Origin: Desulfurococcales archaeon
GTDB lineage: Archaea; Thermoproteota; Thermoprotei_A; Sulfolobales; Fervidicoccaceae
NCBI GenBank assembly: GCA_027048265.1
Contig: JALTXS010000154.1
Coordinates: forward strand, 1-10,941
Reading direction: 5' to 3'
DNA length: 10,941 nt
The stretch's first letter is position 1. Every line of letters begins with the position of its first letter. The notes under the pieces were generated by a model. It worked only from the letters and a program-made list of their open reading frames with translations. It made no database searches and was not told where the DNA came from. Made by a program: the position numbers and the translations under genes. Positions 1 to 4,670 of the stretch are shown here, in pieces.

Positions 1-132
1 ATAAGCCAGCCCCGCGTCATCGCCATCCCAAAAACCGAGAGGAAGGAAAGGGTCGACGAGTTCCTAGGCGCCCTGGGCTGGAGCCTCGACAAGGAGGACA
101 TCGACCTCATAAGGGGCCGGCGCCCAGACTAA
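1..132 (+). CDS. Aldo/keto reductase, C-terminal fragment (5' end outside window)
   Basis: The first 43 codons are open from base 1 and end in TAA at 130-132. The peptide begins ISQPRVIAIPKTERKERVDE and continues with a segment containing LGWSLDKEDIDLI. This matches the C-terminal end of the aldo/keto reductase family, where an 'IPK-(T/A)-x-R-x-E-x-v-x-E' stretch helps bind the NADP(H) 2'-phosphate and is followed by a helix ending in 'L-s-x-E-D-l-x-x-I'. The family uses NAD(P)H to reduce aldehydes and ketones in the cytoplasm. The catalytic Asp-Tyr-Lys-His residues would lie upstream of the window, so activity and substrate cannot be judged. The 3' end overlaps a minus-strand HEPN-like piece by 26 nt in convergent orientation. 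Confidence 0.8.
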   Translation: MSQPRVIAIPKTERKERVDEFLGALGWSLDKEDIDLIRGRRPD

Positions 133-244
133 GACGGCTCCACTCTAGGATACGTCGGGCTAGCCCTATGGCCTCTCGGGCATCCTCATCCTCGAACCTC
201 TCGCCCCCGTACCTGACCTCTGTGTAGACGTGCTCGGGGTGCAC
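107..244 (-). pseudogene. HEPN-domain-like C-terminal remnant (45 aa)
   Basis: Reading the minus strand from a GTG at 244 gives 45 codons and a TGA at 109-107. The peptide starts VHPEHVYTEVRYGG, and its second half contains DAREAIGLARRILEWSR. This resembles the last helix of HEPN proteins (a 'Y-t-x-x-d-A-x-x-A-l-x-x-A-x-x-I-l-x-w-v' pattern), which are RNase toxins or accessory domains often paired with minimal nucleotidyltransferases. The upstream helices with the R-x4-6-H active site are absent: the frame meets TAA about 20 nt before the GTG's in-frame GGAGGA stretch, and no N-terminal HEPN sequence was found further up. It is most simply a truncated gene, or else a very short intact protein. 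The family assignment is by eye and moderate. Confidence 0.35.
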
Positions 245-314
245 ATGGACTTGTCTATTCTCTATTCCTCCCAGCGGTTATGGCGTTCCTCTAGTCCCTT
301 TCCCCACGCCTAGG

Positions 315-326
315 GGGGATATAAGC
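315..326 (+). promoter_or_regulatory. TATA/BRE-like motif without a clear downstream gene
   Basis: GGGGATATAAGC is a good archaeal BRE+TATA-like match on the plus strand, and the overlapping TAAGCTTA (322-329) is palindromic. Transcription would start near 348. Nothing downstream is a convincing gene before 932. The reverse strand also reads GCTTATATCC, so it could instead serve the HEPN-like piece that starts at 244. Confidence 0.3.
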
Positions 327-500
327 TTAGAGAGCTAGTATTGTTTCGGTGCTAGCGGGAACTTCTATGCTCCTTAAGAGAGAAGCTCTTCGAGGCATCA
401 TGCTCCATATGCTACGCGGCCTGAGCAAACCATCCTTGTTTAGAAACATCAAGTTATTTTTTCACCTCTGAGATGGTGGACGGCTTACATATGAGTATCA

Positions 501-550
501 TGGTGGATCTCTGAAAGTTTGAACCCATGACCCTCGGGCTCGGAGGCCGT
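501..550 (-). pseudogene. Decayed tRNA 3' half, possibly tRNA-Arg(CCG)
   Basis: On the minus strand the sequence lays out as the 3' half of a tRNA with standard spacing: anticodon stem ACGGC, loop CTCCGAG (T33, anticodon CCG, A37), stem CCCGA, variable GGGTC, T-stem ATGGG, T-loop TTCAAAC, then TTTCA, a 7-nt acceptor strand GAGATCC, discriminator A and CCA. The length from T-loop to CCA is exactly canonical. The 3' T-stem strand pairs poorly (three G-T wobbles and two mismatches), the anticodon stem keeps only three pairs, and no D-arm or 5' acceptor strand lies upstream. It is therefore not a working tRNA. A fragment running from the anticodon stem to the 3' end is what a tRNA-directed integrase leaves behind. 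The isotype is inference. Confidence 0.35.
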
Positions 551-931
551 CTCTATAATTTTTCGTGTTGCGCTCGTGCATGAGGAAGTACGAAGCCCGC
601 CTATTCACCAGTCGTTGATTATGACAGCGAGTAAAGCCAATCCAGCTTACAGGGTTTCGAAGACTATGAGACAAGTTGTCGCCACCCAAAATTCTATACA
701 AAATGCTATGCTTGTAGCTGTATAACCAGTTCGGACAGGTCCAGAAGATTGAAGTTTATCTACTATTAGTTCAACAATTAATTTATGATGCAGAAGTACA
801 ATTACATTGGAACTATCTTCGTACAAGCACCTCATATAGGTTGAAAAATATAGGTAAAGGTACTGGAGGGCAGCAGGTTGTAAGGGTATTAGGCTTACTC
901 ATGTAATGCTATACAGGCTCTGGGAGGGGAT

Positions 932-1150
932 ATGATGGTTACTATGGGTCAAAAAAGGGCCTTACAGCCGGTTAAACCAGGGGAGCTAGACAGGGTCCCG
1001 CCGGGCTACTGGGCTGCCATAGTGGATGGACGTGTGGTTGCCTGGGCTAGTAATCTAAAAGAGCTACGCGAGATTATGACTAGGATGGGCTACAAGAGAG
1101 ATGAGTATGGTGTGATAAAGGTTCCAAGCCACGATTTACTTGTTGTCTAG
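932..1150 (+). CDS. DUF5678-like small protein
   Basis: This 72-codon gene has no recognised catalytic motif. After a basic N-terminus (residues 1-20), the remainder fits the DUF5678 pattern: 'G-Y-W-A-A-I-V-D-G-R-V-V-A' at about residues 25-37, then 'N-L-K-E-L' and a helix, then a final strand (GVIKVPSHDLLVV). Members of this family are small proteins of unknown function, often found beside retropepsin-like proteases, as here: a retropepsin-like gene begins 56 nt downstream on the same strand. A strong ribosome binding site (GGGAGGGG, 922-929) precedes ATG codons at 932 and 935. Spacing favours the second, so the true product may be one residue shorter; a third ATG lies at 944. GC is lower than in most of the window, suggesting acquisition with the neighbouring island. 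Confidence is high that it is a gene and moderate for the family. Confidence 0.75.
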   Translation: MMVTMGQKRALQPVKPGELDRVPPGYWAAIVDGRVVAWASNLKELREIMTRMGYKRDEYGVIKVPSHDLLVV

Positions 1151-1206
1151 GCTCCATCTTCCAATGTAATATGCGGTGTGTAATCGACCCGGGGGGCCAT
1201 TAAATA

Positions 1207-1632
1207 ATGGATACTACCAGGGATGGTCTAGGCGAGATAGTGTTTCCATATACCGTATACCGTGGAAGACCTTATCCGATTATTCCAGTAATAGTTGAGG
1301 GCAGGGAGAAGGCGGTTGTCCATGCCTTGGTAGATAGCGGCGCTACAGTGAGCCTTTTCCACATGAGCATCTCCGAGGACTTGGGGCTCGACCTGAGGGA
1401 CGCTGAACAAGTGTATCTTGCTGGCATAGGAGGATACGTAAAAGCATATATCAAGAAAAAGGTTAAAGTAACGTTAGAGGGGATAGGAAGCATCTATATT
1501 CCAATAGCCTTTACAGAGTATATCGTTTCAGACCTCGCTATATTAGGACGTCAAGGCTTCTTTGAAGCCCTCGAAATAACATTTAGAGAGTGGGAGAAGA
1601 AGCTTGTGCTAAAAAAACCGATAAACCCGTAA
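1207..1632 (+). CDS. Retropepsin-like aspartic protease (single domain)
   Basis: The 141-residue product has one retropepsin-like half-barrel. The active-site triplet is in ALVDSGATVSLFH (D43-S44-G45), preceded by beta strands (VIVEGREKAVVHALVD). A glycine-rich flap-like segment (LAGIGGYVKAYI, about 71-82) follows, and then the 'A-I-L-G-R' hydrophobic-Gly motif (111-115) that completes the psi-loop. Proteases of this fold work as dimers, each subunit giving one Asp. No signal peptide or membrane segment is visible, so it should act in the cytoplasm. A GGGGGG stretch (1191-1196) is a likely ribosome binding site for ATG 1207. It probably forms an operon with the DUF5678-like gene before it. 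The biological target is unknown. Base composition is AT-rich compared with the GC-rich genes to the right. Confidence 0.8.
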   Translation: MDTTRDGLGEIVFPYTVYRGRPYPIIPVIVEGREKAVVHALVDSGATVSLFHMSISEDLGLDLRDAEQVYLAGIGGYVKAYIKKKVKVTLEGIGSIYIPIAFTEYIVSDLAILGRQGFFEALEITFREWEKKLVLKKPINP

Positions 1633-1841
1633 ATCATCAACAAGGTCGCGTTACCGCACAATCTAACCCGTATCCAAATGGCTGGCTCACAGGGAGCCGG
1701 GGACCCAGTACCTCTTACAACACGTTAAACGGTCCAGGTAATGGCATTACATACTATGGTCATTCCCGGCGTCCTCCCGCACCCGCTGGACCCTCATCAT
1801 GGGCAACTCGGGCCTCGTCATCTCTATGTCCCCGTGTCCAG

Positions 1842-2219
1842 CTATACTTCCACCGTCTTTATCCGCATGGCTTTGAAGAACCTCTCCTCGCCGGGGCTCC
1901 CCGGTTTTATGACCACGAGGTGGAGGAGACCGGGAGGCACTCCCAGCTTGTCCTCTAGCCAGAGGGTAAGCTCCGCGGTGTCACGGGCCCTACCCGTGGA
2001 CCTCTGTGTGACTACGAGGAGGTCTATGTCACTCGCAGCCGTGTAGCGTCCCTCTACGACGCTTCCATATACGTAGACGCGCGCGTCAGGGTACCTTTTC
2101 CTTATTAGTGAGGCGGCCTTTCTGGCGAGCTCGCGCCACCTGCTGAGGGCCTTGTAGTAGGCGTGGTTGTGGAGTGCTGCTTTTATGAATGCCTCTTCCT
2201 CATCCCCCGTGTGTGCCAA
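1842..2219 (-). CDS. Minimal nucleotidyltransferase (MNT, DNA polymerase beta superfamily)
   Basis: The 125-residue protein has the signature of minimal nucleotidyltransferases: YGSVVEGRYTAASDIDLLVV, with G52-S53 and the metal-binding pair D64 and D66. Helices precede it (residues 8-40), and the C-terminus is short (to residue 125). MNT proteins transfer nucleotides, usually AMP, and many act as antitoxins to HEPN toxins by modifying them. The strand that normally carries the third carboxylate reads LLHLVVIKP, with no Asp or Glu visible, so catalysis may be altered; this needs an alignment. The start is TTG at 2219, supported by GAGAGG five bases upstream. It lies 25 nt after the winged-helix gene and is probably co-transcribed with it. 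No HEPN partner gene adjoins it, although a HEPN-like remnant lies about 1.6 kb away at 107-244. Confidence 0.8.
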   Translation of the reverse strand: MAHTGDEEEAFIKAALHNHAYYKALSRWRELARKAASLIRKRYPDARVYVYGSVVEGRYTAASDIDLLVVTQRSTGRARDTAELTLWLEDKLGVPPGLLHLVVIKPGSPGEERFFKAMRIKTVEV

Positions 2220-2244
2220 GTGGTCCTCTCACCGCCCGGACCTT

Positions 2245-2799
2245 CTATTCCTCCTCCTCGCCCCTCCTGAAGACTATGAGCCCCATGTCGCTCGAGAGCT
2301 CTATGAGGCTGTTGGGGGGCAGGTTGAAGCGGTTGCGGAGGAACAGGTAGACGTCCCCTACCAGGTAGGAGGGGAGGAGGAGGGCTATTAGCTTCTGGTT
2401 GTACTTCTCCACCTGCTCCTTTATGAACTCCATGAGCTTCTCATCCCTCTTATCCGGGGGGAGGAGCACCATGAACTTCTCCACAGTGCCCTCGGGGTCT
2501 CCCGCCCTCTGGACCCTAACCTCCCTTATGAGGCCCTTCTTCTCCAAGGCCCTGAGAAGCCTGAGCAGGCTCTCCACGCTATCCAGGCCCCAGAGAGCCT
2601 CCCTGAGAATCGCCATCCTAATGGGGTCAACCTCCACTCTGTTGCCCTTAACCACCGCGATGCCGAAACGCTGGGCCTCGTGAACGTACCTCTTGGCGCT
2701 CTCCTCCCTAACCCCGCGGGCCCGGGCAAGCTCCTTTATGGTGAACTTGGTCTTACCAGTCTTCTCCACAAAGTCCATAACCTGCTTAACGCCGAACAT
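2245..2799 (-). CDS. Winged-helix/HTH protein, function unknown
   Basis: The product has 184 residues. The N-terminal 55 residues look like a winged helix: TKFTIKELARARGVREESAK supplies two helices of an HTH, and GIAVVKGNRVEVDP reads as the wing. A helical segment follows (DSVESLLRLLRALEKKG, about 73-90). The C-terminal half is mixed alpha/beta with a charged helix (KLMEFIKEQVEKYNQKL) and ends in an acidic tail GEEEE. I do not recognise a named family. It precedes the nucleotidyltransferase by 25 nt on the same strand, so it is likely the first gene of that operon and may regulate it or act with the enzyme. The ATG at 2799 has no clear ribosome binding site, and a GC hairpin ends one base before it. 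The C-terminal domain has no catalytic motif I can identify. Confidence 0.75.
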   Translation of the reverse strand: MFGVKQVMDFVEKTGKTKFTIKELARARGVREESAKRYVHEAQRFGIAVVKGNRVEVDPIRMAILREALWGLDSVESLLRLLRALEKKGLIREVRVQRAGDPEGTVEKFMVLLPPDKRDEKLMEFIKEQVEKYNQKLIALLLPSYLVGDVYLFLRNRFNLPPNSLIELSSDMGLIVFRRGEEEE

Positions 2800-2800
2800 G

Positions 2801-2861
2801 GGGGCACACCGCCCCTACTCCCCCAGGGCGGGGGAGCCGCGGGGCCGGGATCATTTTGATC
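2801..2861 (-). promoter_or_regulatory. Structured leader and candidate operator of the wHTH-MNT operon
   Basis: Three inverted repeats lie directly before the wHTH gene. The first is a 5-bp stem GGGGC/GCCCC (2801-2815), one base from the ATG. The second is a 7-bp stem CTCCCCC/GGGGGAG with a 5-nt loop (2818-2836). The third is GATCA-TTT-TGATC (2849-2861), about 50 bp upstream. The outer repeat has the size of a binding site for a dimeric regulator, possibly the wHTH protein itself. The two GC stems could hide the start region in the mRNA. The repeats are directly visible; the roles are inferred. Confidence 0.4.
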
Positions 2862-2925
2862 GGGGATGGAATTCAATGTAACCCGGAGACGGTGGTGTTA
2901 CCCCACCCTGGGCCCCCATTATGCG

Positions 2926-2951
2926 AGGCTCACGGGGTATTACCGGAGCCT
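2926..2951 (-). terminator. Hairpin just after the membrane-protein stop
   Basis: AGGCTC-A-CGG pairs with CCG-GAGCCT around a 7-nt loop GGTATTA, giving nine base pairs with one bulge. It sits 7 bases past the TAA of the 2958-3497 gene and before the wHTH promoter region. There is no clear poly-U tract, so it may be an mRNA 3'-end structure rather than an intrinsic terminator. Confidence 0.35.
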
Positions 2952-2957
2952 ATCATG

Positions 2958-3497
2958 TTATGATCCCCGTCCCCGGAGCACCAGCAATAACCCTAGGAGA
3001 CCCACTGCCTTCACAGCATTGCCCACTAGGGGCAACAGTGCCCACTTCCTGCCCAGTAGCACCACGAGGGGGAGGCTGAGTATGAACACCCCTGCGCCCC
3101 CTATGAAGACTCCCGCCCAGGCCCGCGAGAGCCCCTCAAGGTACCTGTAGAGCCTGAGCCCGACGACCAGTTCCAGGAAGTAAGCCGCGACAACGAGCCC
3201 CGCCGCCCCCTGGTCGGCCGCGAAGCCCAGCGTCCTGAGCCCCACCCCTGCCAGAGCCAGGGCTATGCCCAGGATCCCCGACGCCATTATCACGGGATCC
3301 TTGCCAGTGTAGGCGACAAGGTTGCGGTAGACCAGGAGGGCCAAGAGACCCAGGAGAACAAGAGCATATAGAGCGGGGGGTCTGAAGAGCACCCCATAGC
3401 CCTCCAGGGCGACGAGGGTCATAAGCCCCTCGATAACCACTGCGGCAACGAGGCTGAGGAGGAGGGCGTTCCACAGGTCCCTTTTTACACGGTCCAT
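2958..3497 (-). CDS. Polytopic membrane protein, about six helices, function unknown
   Basis: From the ATG at 3497 the product has 179 residues, beginning MDRVKRDLWNALLLSLVAAV. Counting from the longer GTG start, six hydrophobic segments can be seen at roughly residues 15-36, 46-64, 74-94, 102-120, 131-153 and 160-178. They are joined by short loops, and the protein ends in a basic RGRGS tail, so it should be an integral membrane protein. I recognise no family motif. Alternative starts in the same frame are GTG 3512 and TTG 3509. I prefer ATG 3497 because a TATA-like AATAATAAT on the minus strand centred near 3530 would start transcription around 3505, giving a near-leaderless message. It is divergent from the 3575 gene and shares its short promoter region. 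Confidence 0.65.
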   Translation of the reverse strand: MDRVKRDLWNALLLSLVAAVVIEGLMTLVALEGYGVLFRPPALYALVLLGLLALLVYRNLVAYTGKDPVIMASGILGIALALAGVGLRTLGFAADQGAAGLVVAAYFLELVVGLRLYRYLEGLSRAWAGVFIGGAGVFILSLPLVVLLGRKWALLPLVGNAVKAVGLLGLLLVLRGRGS

Positions 3498-3523
3498 GTC
3501 CCCAGTCAACACGGGTCCCCACA

Positions 3524-3537
3524 GGTATTATTATTGA
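3524..3537. promoter_or_regulatory. Shared AT-rich core of a divergent promoter
   Basis: GGTATTATTATTGA is the only AT-rich block between the divergent genes starting at 3497 (minus) and 3575 (plus). It lies about 30 bp before the minus-strand start and 45 bp before the plus-strand start, both workable for archaeal TATA boxes. Whether it serves both genes is inferred. Confidence 0.4.
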
Positions 3538-3574
3538 CCCTAGGGTACTGTAAACATTCCCCCGGTGCCCCGGG

Positions 3575-4285
3575 TTGAGGATAAGGCGGGTTCCCGAGCC
3601 CCTACAACAGCCCCTTCTCCAGGCAATGGGCCTCCTGGTGCGGAGGCTCTCGAGGGTCTTCTCCTCCAGCCTAAGGGCTGTTAGGGACCACTATCTTAGA
3701 GACGCCCAGGCCTGGAGGCCCCGCGTCGAGGGGGGGCCCGGGGGCTGTGTTACTGTGGAGGGGGTTGTGTTCTGCTTCCGCCAGGTCCTCCAGGACATCC
3801 TCGGGGGGAGGGGGAGGGACGACCGGGGGAAGCCCTTCCGCCTCAAAGGGGGCAACCGGCTGGAGCGGGTCAGGGTACAGGGCCTTAGGAGCCCCCGTGG
3901 GACAAGGTACATTGTCTTCCTAATGGAGTTCGGGGACGAGGAGCACCCCCTCCCCCTGGTGGACACGCTCTACCGGATGCTCCGCTCCCTCATATTCGCC
4001 CGCACCCGGGACATTGAGGCAATCGTAGCCGTGCTGCCACGCGGGGACCCGCCCCGGGGCGTTGCGATGGTGTTCCCCAGCATATGTAGCGGGGAGAAGA
4101 CCTTCGCAAGCCGCTTGGGCGCCCACGGGACCTGCGTGGAGCTCGTGAGAGGAAAGAGGGTCGACATATATGTGAGCAACGTGTGGAACCACGCCATGAG
4201 CACCCGGAACACGAACCCGGGGCTACCCCACGTGGACCCCCGGCCCCAGGTCATAGCCCAACCGCCGCAAGAGGGGTCATATTAA
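3575..4285 (+). CDS. Conserved-looking protein of unknown function
   Basis: The frame gives 236 residues from TTG 3575. The N-terminal part is basic and helical (LLQAMGLLVRRLSRVFSSSL), and an ATG at 3626 (MGLLVRRL) is a possible later start. The middle region (about residues 58-75) is VEGVVFCFRQVLQDI. The central segment looks alpha/beta: a strand RYIVFLMEFGDE, a helix VDTLYRMLRSLIFART, then a strand IEAIVAVLPRG and VAMVFPS. The C-terminal third has CVELVRGKRVDIYVSNVWNH. No signal peptide or membrane helix is seen, and no catalytic signature is clear. GC-rich third positions agree with real coding. The stop overlaps the end of the small minus-strand membrane gene by 9 nt. I do not recognise a family, and the start is uncertain. 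Confidence 0.6.
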   Translation: MRIRRVPEPLQQPLLQAMGLLVRRLSRVFSSSLRAVRDHYLRDAQAWRPRVEGGPGGCVTVEGVVFCFRQVLQDILGGRGRDDRGKPFRLKGGNRLERVRVQGLRSPRGTRYIVFLMEFGDEEHPLPLVDTLYRMLRSLIFARTRDIEAIVAVLPRGDPPRGVAMVFPSICSGEKTFASRLGAHGTCVELVRGKRVDIYVSNVWNHAMSTRNTNPGLPHVDPRPQVIAQPPQEGSY

Positions 4286-4456
4286 CTGGAGCAGTAGACC
4301 AATGATTGTGCCCACAGAGTATATCACCGCTCTCATGAGCAGGTAGTTCCTGCCAAGAAGGGCATCCTCCAGCTCCCTGAGCCAGAAGGCCATGAGAAGG
4401 GCAATAAGGTACCCGACTGGAACCAGAGGAACACGGTTTACGGTAAACCAAAGCAT
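4277..4456 (-). CDS. Small two-helix membrane protein (59 aa)
   Basis: An ATG at 4456 opens 59 codons ending in TGA at 4279-4277. The peptide has two hydrophobic stretches, VPLVPVGYLIALLMAFWL and LMRAVIYSVGTIIGLLLQLI, joined by a charged turn RELEDALLGR. This suggests a helical hairpin in the membrane. It overlaps the convergent 3575-4285 gene by 9 nt. The IS607 element ends only about 15-20 bp upstream of the ATG, and the frame stays open back to a TGA inside the element, so the gene could have lost an N-terminal part on insertion. A TATA-like CTTATAA lies just before the ATG, too close to drive it from the usual distance. Function unknown. Confidence 0.45.
   Translation of the reverse strand: MLWFTVNRVPLVPVGYLIALLMAFWLRELEDALLGRNYLLMRAVIYSVGTIIGLLLQLI
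4435..4449. repeat. 15-bp palindrome GGTTTAC-G-GTAAACC
   Basis: The two 7-bp arms are perfectly complementary around one G. It lies inside the first codons of the 59-aa membrane gene, about 26 bp downstream of a minus-strand TATA-like motif (4458-4465), where transcription would begin. That position suits a repressor site, but the role is inferred. Confidence 0.4.
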
Positions 4457-4474
4457 GCTTATAAGGAACCGTTT

Positions 4475-4670
4475 GTCCCTACCGCTTCATTCTATTTAAG
4501 ATTGTAGCGTATTGTGTCAGCGGTAGGGACTTCCACCTCGTCCACAGGGATTTGGGTATCCCTGTGGGGTCATGGGTGGCAGTAGAGCCCAACGGCACGG
4601 GGCTCCCATCTACGCGTGCAAGCCCCGCGGGGCTTAGAGCATGGCTCCCATCGCCCCGCGGGGCCCTGAG
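4475..4670 (-). ncRNA. Candidate TnpB omega RNA (guide-RNA scaffold)
   Basis: The 3' end of tnpB, read as minus-strand RNA, folds into successive hairpins: GCCCCGCGGGGC palindromes at 4622-4633 and 4653-4664; GAGCCC/GGGCTC near 4585-4605; a perfect 9-bp stem CCACAGGGA/TCCCTGTGG with 8-nt loop (4542-4567); and a final 11-bp stem GTCCCTACCGC/GCGGTAGGGAC with 34-nt loop (4475-4485 with 4520-4530) that contains the tnpB stop. TnpB nucleases are known to use an RNA from the 3' end of their own gene and element end, with the guide being the flanking sequence just beyond. The guide here would begin at about 4474 and run to lower coordinates. The stems are visible; the RNA and its limits are inferred. 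Confidence 0.55.

Larger units (their letters stand above)
245..931. other. Gene-poor stretch, AT-rich from about 440, with a tRNA-like scar
   Basis: No convincing protein gene is visible on either strand. The left part (245-430) has composition like the chromosome and carries a good TATA-like motif at 318-326. From about 440 to 930 the sequence is clearly richer in A and T than most of the window. It contains the tRNA-like fragment at 501-550. A 34-codon plus-strand frame (367-471, starting MLLKREALRGIMLHMLRG) follows the TATA motif but has no recognisable family or ribosome binding site. Two minus-strand frames of 62-67 codons (498-701 and 647-835) have unconvincing composition, and one runs straight through the tRNA-like piece. 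The stretch is most likely a degraded mobile-element remnant plus the upstream region of the next gene. Confidence 0.5.

Noticed and set aside
498..701. Minus-strand frame of 67 codons
   Set aside because: It runs through the tRNA-like fragment, has no family resemblance and no ribosome binding site; it is better explained as a chance frame.
647..835. Minus-strand frame of 62 codons
   Set aside because: AT-rich sequence with no recognisable domain, no ribosome site and no conserved neighbours.
1747..1821. 24-codon minus-strand frame just after the nucleotidyltransferase
   Set aside because: Its position 21 nt after the MNT stop is suggestive of an operon, but it is very short and shows no domain.
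4601..4668. Repeated GGCTCCCATC plus GCCCCGCGGGGC blocks as a possible CRISPR-like array
   Set aside because: Only two copies with unequal spacing, inside the tnpB coding sequence; they fit RNA hairpins better. No CRISPR repeat series is seen anywhere in the window.
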